Shown in pieces: positions 60,527-64,000 of a DNA stretch of 64,000 bases; positions within the stretch are counted from its first letter, which is position 1; each line of letters begins with the position of its first letter. The notes below the pieces were generated by a model, which made no database searches, had not been told where the DNA came from, and saw only the letters and a program-made list of their open reading frames with translations. Position numbers and translations under genes: made by a program. Source of the DNA: Mongoliitalea lutea (GTDB taxonomy: Bacteria > Bacteroidota > Bacteroidia > Cytophagales > Cyclobacteriaceae); contig NZ_BMYF01000006.1 of NCBI RefSeq assembly GCF_014652135.1, positions 111,517 through 175,516 on the forward strand. The letters run 5' to 3'.

Positions 60527-61914
60527 ACATACAAAGCATCCATAGGGTCCATTTCTTAGGTATCGGTGGTATCGGTATGAGCGCTATTGCCCGGTGGTTT
60601 AACCATTTGGGTAAGGTGGTGACCGGCTATGACCGTACGCCTTCTGCCTTGACGGATGCCTTGGAATTGGAGGGTATGGCTATCAGCTTTGATGATTCAG
60701 AAGCAGCAATCCCATCAGCAATCAAGGAGGATAAGGGATCATGCCTGATCGTGTGGACTCCAGCGATTCCAAAAGATGCTGTTCAGTTGAATTATTTTCT
60801 TTCCAAAGGATATGCATTGCATAAGCGTGCAGAGGTATTGGGTTTTATCACAGCAGGGATCCCTACTGTAGCAGTGGCAGGAACACATGGTAAGACGACA
60901 ACTTCATCCATGGTGGCTCATTTGCTCAAAGTGGGAGGAGTGAATATATCAGCATTTTTAGGTGGATTGACCCAGAATTATCAGAGCAATCTGATTCTTC
61001 CGGATCAAGACCTTTCCGAGCCTGTGATAGTCGTGGAGGCCGATGAGTTTGACCGATCCTTCCTTCATCTGCATCCAAATACAGCGGTGTTGACAAGCGT
61101 AGATCCGGACCATTTGGATATCTACGGAGATGGTCAGGAAATGCTTCAAGGATTTAAATCTTTTGCGTCGTTGATTCCAGCAAACGGGAAATTGTATATC
61201 AGCGAAGGGGCTTCTCAAAAGTTGCCTTTAGCAGGTTTCAAGGTTCAGGATATTCTGGTATATGGACTTGGAAAAGTTGGGTATGCGGCCAGCAATATCA
61301 AGCCTTTGCCGGTATCCTTTGTATTTGACTATAGCAATCCTCAGACGGTTATTGAGGGCTTAGAATTGCATATGCCAGGCTATCACAATGTGGAAAATGC
61401 AGTAGCGGCCATTTCCATCGCCTTGGATTTTGGTATTTCAGAGGAAGCCGTAAGAGAAGGAATTGCTAGTTTCAGAGGGGTAAAGAGAAGATTTGAAATC
61501 TTGGTTCAAAAAGAAAACCAAGTATTTATAGATGATTATGCACACCATCCGGAGGAAATCAAAGCTTTCCTCGGTTCTGTGAAGGCGATGTATCCTCAGT
61601 ACAAGTTGACGGCTGTATTTCAGCCACACTTGTTTTCGCGCACGCGTGATTTTGCCAAGGACTTTTCCAAAAGTCTTTCATTGGCGGACCATGTGGTTTT
61701 GCTGGATATCTATCCGGCAAGGGAACTTCCAATGGAAGGAGTGACATCAGCCATGTTATTGGACGATATTTTGTCCGATCAAAAAACCTTACAAACGAAG
61801 GAAAATCTGATTCCTTACTTGGAACAGCATAGACCGGAAGTGTTGGTGACAATTGGGGCGGGAGATATTGATCGATTAGTGGAGCCATTAACCAAATTTA
61901 TGCAAGAAGGATGA
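60523..61914 (+). CDS. murC: UDP-MurNAc:L-alanine ligase MurC
   Basis: 463 residues. Adds the first amino acid to UDP-MurNAc. N-terminal VHFLGIGGIGMSAIARWF, ATP loop VAVAGTHGKTTTSSMVAHLL (about 113-132), VEADEFDRSF, TSVDPDHLDIYGD, FIDDYAHHPEEI and FQPHLFSRT. Complete in length and motifs. Four-base overlap (ATGA) with ftsQ. As in many Bacteroidota clusters, murB and ddl do not follow. Confidence 0.96.
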   Translation: MNIQSIHRVHFLGIGGIGMSAIARWFNHLGKVVTGYDRTPSALTDALELEGMAISFDDSEAAIPSAIKEDKGSCLIVWTPAIPKDAVQLNYFLSKGYALHKRAEVLGFITAGIPTVAVAGTHGKTTTSSMVAHLLKVGGVNISAFLGGLTQNYQSNLILPDQDLSEPVIVVEADEFDRSFLHLHPNTAVLTSVDPDHLDIYGDGQEMLQGFKSFASLIPANGKLYISEGASQKLPLAGFKVQDILVYGLGKVGYAASNIKPLPVSFVFDYSNPQTVIEGLELHMPGYHNVENAVAAISIALDFGISEEAVREGIASFRGVKRRFEILVQKENQVFIDDYAHHPEEIKAFLGSVKAMYPQYKLTAVFQPHLFSRTRDFAKDFSKSLSLADHVVLLDIYPARELPMEGVTSAMLLDDILSDQKTLQTKENLIPYLEQHRPEVLVTIGAGDIDRLVEPLTKFMQEG

Positions 61915-62666
61915 GCACAGGCATGAAGAAAATATTGGTTTTTGCTTTTGCAGCTAGCTTACTAGTCGCTTCCATCGCCTTGGTAGAAAAGAAAGAGGCG
62001 CGAAAGAAGTTGGCGGGCTTGGAAATCAATATTCAGGGAGTAAGTGATGTGTATTTTGTGGGTGAGGAAGAAATCAGAGATTTAGTTTTGGGTGAATTTC
62101 CCAATCTGAGATCAGGCCTTGCCATGCAAGAAGTCAGTTTGTATGCGATTGAGAAGAAAGTTTCCAGTCATCCTTTTGTGAAAAATGCGGAGGTATTTAC
62201 AGATGTGAAGGGGAATGTGACGATTGATATCCAACAGCATGTGCCGATTGCGAGAATTGTAAAACCTATGGAGGCTGATGCTTACATCTCTGATGAGGGG
62301 TTGGTATTGCCTACCTCTTCCAAACATACCACTCGGGTGCTTTTATTGTCTGGAAAATTTGCCGAGCAATTGACCCAAGAAGAGAATCTATTGGAGGCTT
62401 ATCCTGCCATCATGAACTTGGTGAATTTCATCCAGGGTGATGATTTTTGGAGAGCGCAGATTCCTGAGATTGAGTTAGTCAAAGAAAAAGATATACGCTT
62501 GTATCAGCAAGTTGGACATCAAGTGATTGAGTTTGGTGATGCCAATGATTTGGAGGAGAAGTTCCATAAAATCACCCTGCTATATGAGCAAATTCTTCCC
62601 AAAAAAGGCTGGGATGCCTACAACAAATTGAATGTGAAATTTAAGAATCAGATAGTTTGTGAGTAA
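61911..62666 (+). CDS. ftsQ: Cell division protein FtsQ
   Basis: 251 residues. One N-terminal helix (about 7-25, LVFAFAASLLVASIALV), then a POTRA-type domain (about 37-105, LEINIQGVSDVYFVGEEEIRDL and VSSHPFVKNAEVFTD) and a beta domain. It links early and late divisome parts in the periplasm. Sequence conservation is weak, but the place between murC and ftsA and the topology are decisive. ATG 61911 overlaps murC; ATG 61923 is also possible. Confidence 0.88.
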   Translation: MSTGMKKILVFAFAASLLVASIALVEKKEARKKLAGLEINIQGVSDVYFVGEEEIRDLVLGEFPNLRSGLAMQEVSLYAIEKKVSSHPFVKNAEVFTDVKGNVTIDIQQHVPIARIVKPMEADAYISDEGLVLPTSSKHTTRVLLLSGKFAEQLTQEENLLEAYPAIMNLVNFIQGDDFWRAQIPEIELVKEKDIRLYQQVGHQVIEFGDANDLEEKFHKITLLYEQILPKKGWDAYNKLNVKFKNQIVCE

Positions 62667-62677
62667 ATGTTGATGCT

Positions 62678-64000
62678 ATGGAAAACGATAAATTTATAGT
62701 TGGTTTAGACATCGGAACTACCAAGATATGCGCTGTGGTAGGCCGAAAGAATGAGTTTGGCAAGCTAGAAGTCTTGGGTATGGGCAAGGCTGTTTCCGAT
62801 GGAGTCATCCGTGGGATAGTTACCAATATTGACAAAACTGTAAATGCTATTCAAAAGGCTGTTGCAGACGCGAGCGATATGGCGGAAGTCGATATCGGTA
62901 ACGTGATCGTAGGGATTGCGGGACAGCATATCAAGAGCACCATTCACCATGGCAGCATTATCCGTGCAAACTACGATGAGGAAATTACTGTAGAGGATGT
63001 GCATAGGCTATCCAGCGATATGGAAAATATCGTCGTACCTCCTGGTAATAGCATCATCCATGTCATGCCTCAGGATTATACCGTGGACTACGAACCGGGT
63101 ATCAAAGATCCTGTAGGAATGTCTGGATCCCGATTGGAGGCTGACTTTCACATCATCACTGCACAAACTACCGCTATCAATAATATCAATAGATGCGTCA
63201 GAAGAGCTGATTTGTATTCTAAAGAATTGATTTTAGAGCCATTGGCAAGTTCTTTGGCTGTTCTAAGCGATTTGGACAAGGAAGCAGGCGTATGCTTGGT
63301 TGATATAGGAGGCGGAACTACTGATATCGCTATTTTCCATGATGGCATTATCCGTCACACAGCTGTGATTCCTTTGGGTGGAAATATCATCACCACGGAT
63401 ATCAAGGAAGGCTGCATGGTTTTGCATAATCAGGCAGAGTTGTTAAAAACCAAATTTGGTAGAGCTATCCCAGAGGAAGCCAATCCAAATGAAATTGTTT
63501 CCATCCCAGGTTTGCGCAATAGACCACCGAAAGAGATCTCTATAAAAAACCTGGCAAGCATTATCCAAGCGCGTATGGAAGAGATCATCGAGTACGTTCA
63601 AAGCGAACTAGTAGCCAGTGGATACTATAAGAAATTGGCAGGTGGTATTGTATTGACTGGAGGAGGGTCTCAATTGCAGGGAGTGGCGCAGCTTTTTGAA
63701 TACTTGACAGGCTTAGATACACGTATTGGTTACCCTAATGAACACTTAGGTAAATGCAAAGTAGAAGAAATCAAAAGTCCAATGTATGCAACTTCTGTTG
63801 GGCTAGTACTTGCTGGTTTCAAGTCTTTTGATGATCGGGAAGATTACTACAAGCAAAAACAAGGAGAAGATAAACGGTTAAATCAATCAGGTAGTAAAAA
63901 GGGGAAGCCTTCCACTCCATCGGGAAGTAATATCCTACTTACTATCAAAAATAAATTGAAAGACATTATTATCAGCGATATACCTGATAATAGTTACTAG
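62678..64000 (+). CDS. ftsA: Cell division protein FtsA
   Basis: 440 residues, complete: the stop TAG is the last codon of the window. Actin-like ATPase that anchors FtsZ to the membrane. Phosphate-1 loop GLDIGTTKICAVVG (about 9-22), the SHS2 insertion (about 85-160), phosphate-2 ACLVDIGGGTTDIAIF-like block (about 206-220), and GGIVLTGGGSQLQG (about 324-337). The C-terminus is a linker followed by an amphipathic helix (LLTIKNKLKDIII) as membrane tether. ftsZ would be expected immediately to the right. Confidence 0.95.
   Translation: MENDKFIVGLDIGTTKICAVVGRKNEFGKLEVLGMGKAVSDGVIRGIVTNIDKTVNAIQKAVADASDMAEVDIGNVIVGIAGQHIKSTIHHGSIIRANYDEEITVEDVHRLSSDMENIVVPPGNSIIHVMPQDYTVDYEPGIKDPVGMSGSRLEADFHIITAQTTAINNINRCVRRADLYSKELILEPLASSLAVLSDLDKEAGVCLVDIGGGTTDIAIFHDGIIRHTAVIPLGGNIITTDIKEGCMVLHNQAELLKTKFGRAIPEEANPNEIVSIPGLRNRPPKEISIKNLASIIQARMEEIIEYVQSELVASGYYKKLAGGIVLTGGGSQLQGVAQLFEYLTGLDTRIGYPNEHLGKCKVEEIKSPMYATSVGLVLAGFKSFDDREDYYKQKQGEDKRLNQSGSKKGKPSTPSGSNILLTIKNKLKDIIISDIPDNSY

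Noticed and set aside
1-64000. tRNA, rRNA, CRISPR arrays, insertion sequences, prophage
   Set aside because: No cloverleaf-like sequence, rRNA block, regularly spaced repeat array, transposase or integrase was found on either strand.

Overview
The window is a chromosomal segment of a Bacteroidota bacterium, most likely order Cytophagales and probably a Cyclobacteriaceae member (Algoriphagus/Belliella-like; the genus is inference). Reasons: several promoters fit the Bacteroidota TTG-N(18-20)-TAnnTTTG pattern, Shine-Dalgarno sequences are mostly absent, there is a DUF2795 protein and a DUF4221-like lipoprotein, and the division cluster has the Bacteroidota layout. I saw no tRNA, rRNA, CRISPR array or insertion sequence.

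Layout. 1-3618: an accessory tandem array. A cassette with a period of exactly 1755 bp (lipoprotein with a JAMM-like HxH...SxxD motif, a 179-residue secreted partner, a terminator, and the tail of a DUF4221-like gene) is present twice; the second lipoprotein is frameshifted and carries a C9 tract in its leader. 3764-9110: lipB, yraN, a large MscS channel and a DegQ/HtrA protease. 9216-12692: a sucrose module (amylosucrase-like GH13 enzyme plus SLC45-type transporter). 13022-14012: a two-gene module (GNAT-like protein plus XRE-type regulator) behind an inverted repeat, resembling a toxin-antitoxin pair. 14146-17717: Gfo/Idh/MocA oxidoreductase with DoxX, then an M48-type peptidase whose zinc motif is lost. 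17883-22071: ACC-synthase-like aminotransferase, EamA and MFS transporters, divergent from a Crp/Fnr regulator. 22124-28294: 1-Cys-type peroxiredoxin, CotH-kinase lipoprotein, aminotransferase, small membrane proteins, a membrane-protein/XRE pair with palindromic operators, and orphan secreted proteins.

28642-41916: housekeeping and regulation: ettA, a DUF349 protein, a DUF2795 protein, a LiaF-like/LytS-type kinase/LytTR regulator operon with a candidate LytTR site, ispD, queA, an FtsX-type permease, recA, a DUF3108 protein, and a PhoB/PhoR-like pair. 41983-49958: APC permease, gpsA with a PlsB-like acyltransferase, a polyprenyl diphosphate synthase, an SLC13 transporter and a TlpA-like lipoprotein.

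50385-64000: the dcw cluster, tightly packed on the + strand: mraZ, rsmH, ftsL-like, ftsI (with PASTA), murE, mraY, murD, ftsW, murG, murC, ftsQ, ftsA. Most junctions overlap by 1-4 bases or are separated by 1-12 bases, so it probably forms one transcript behind three 10-bp-spaced MraZ boxes. murF, murB and ddl are not in it. ftsZ would be expected just past the right edge.
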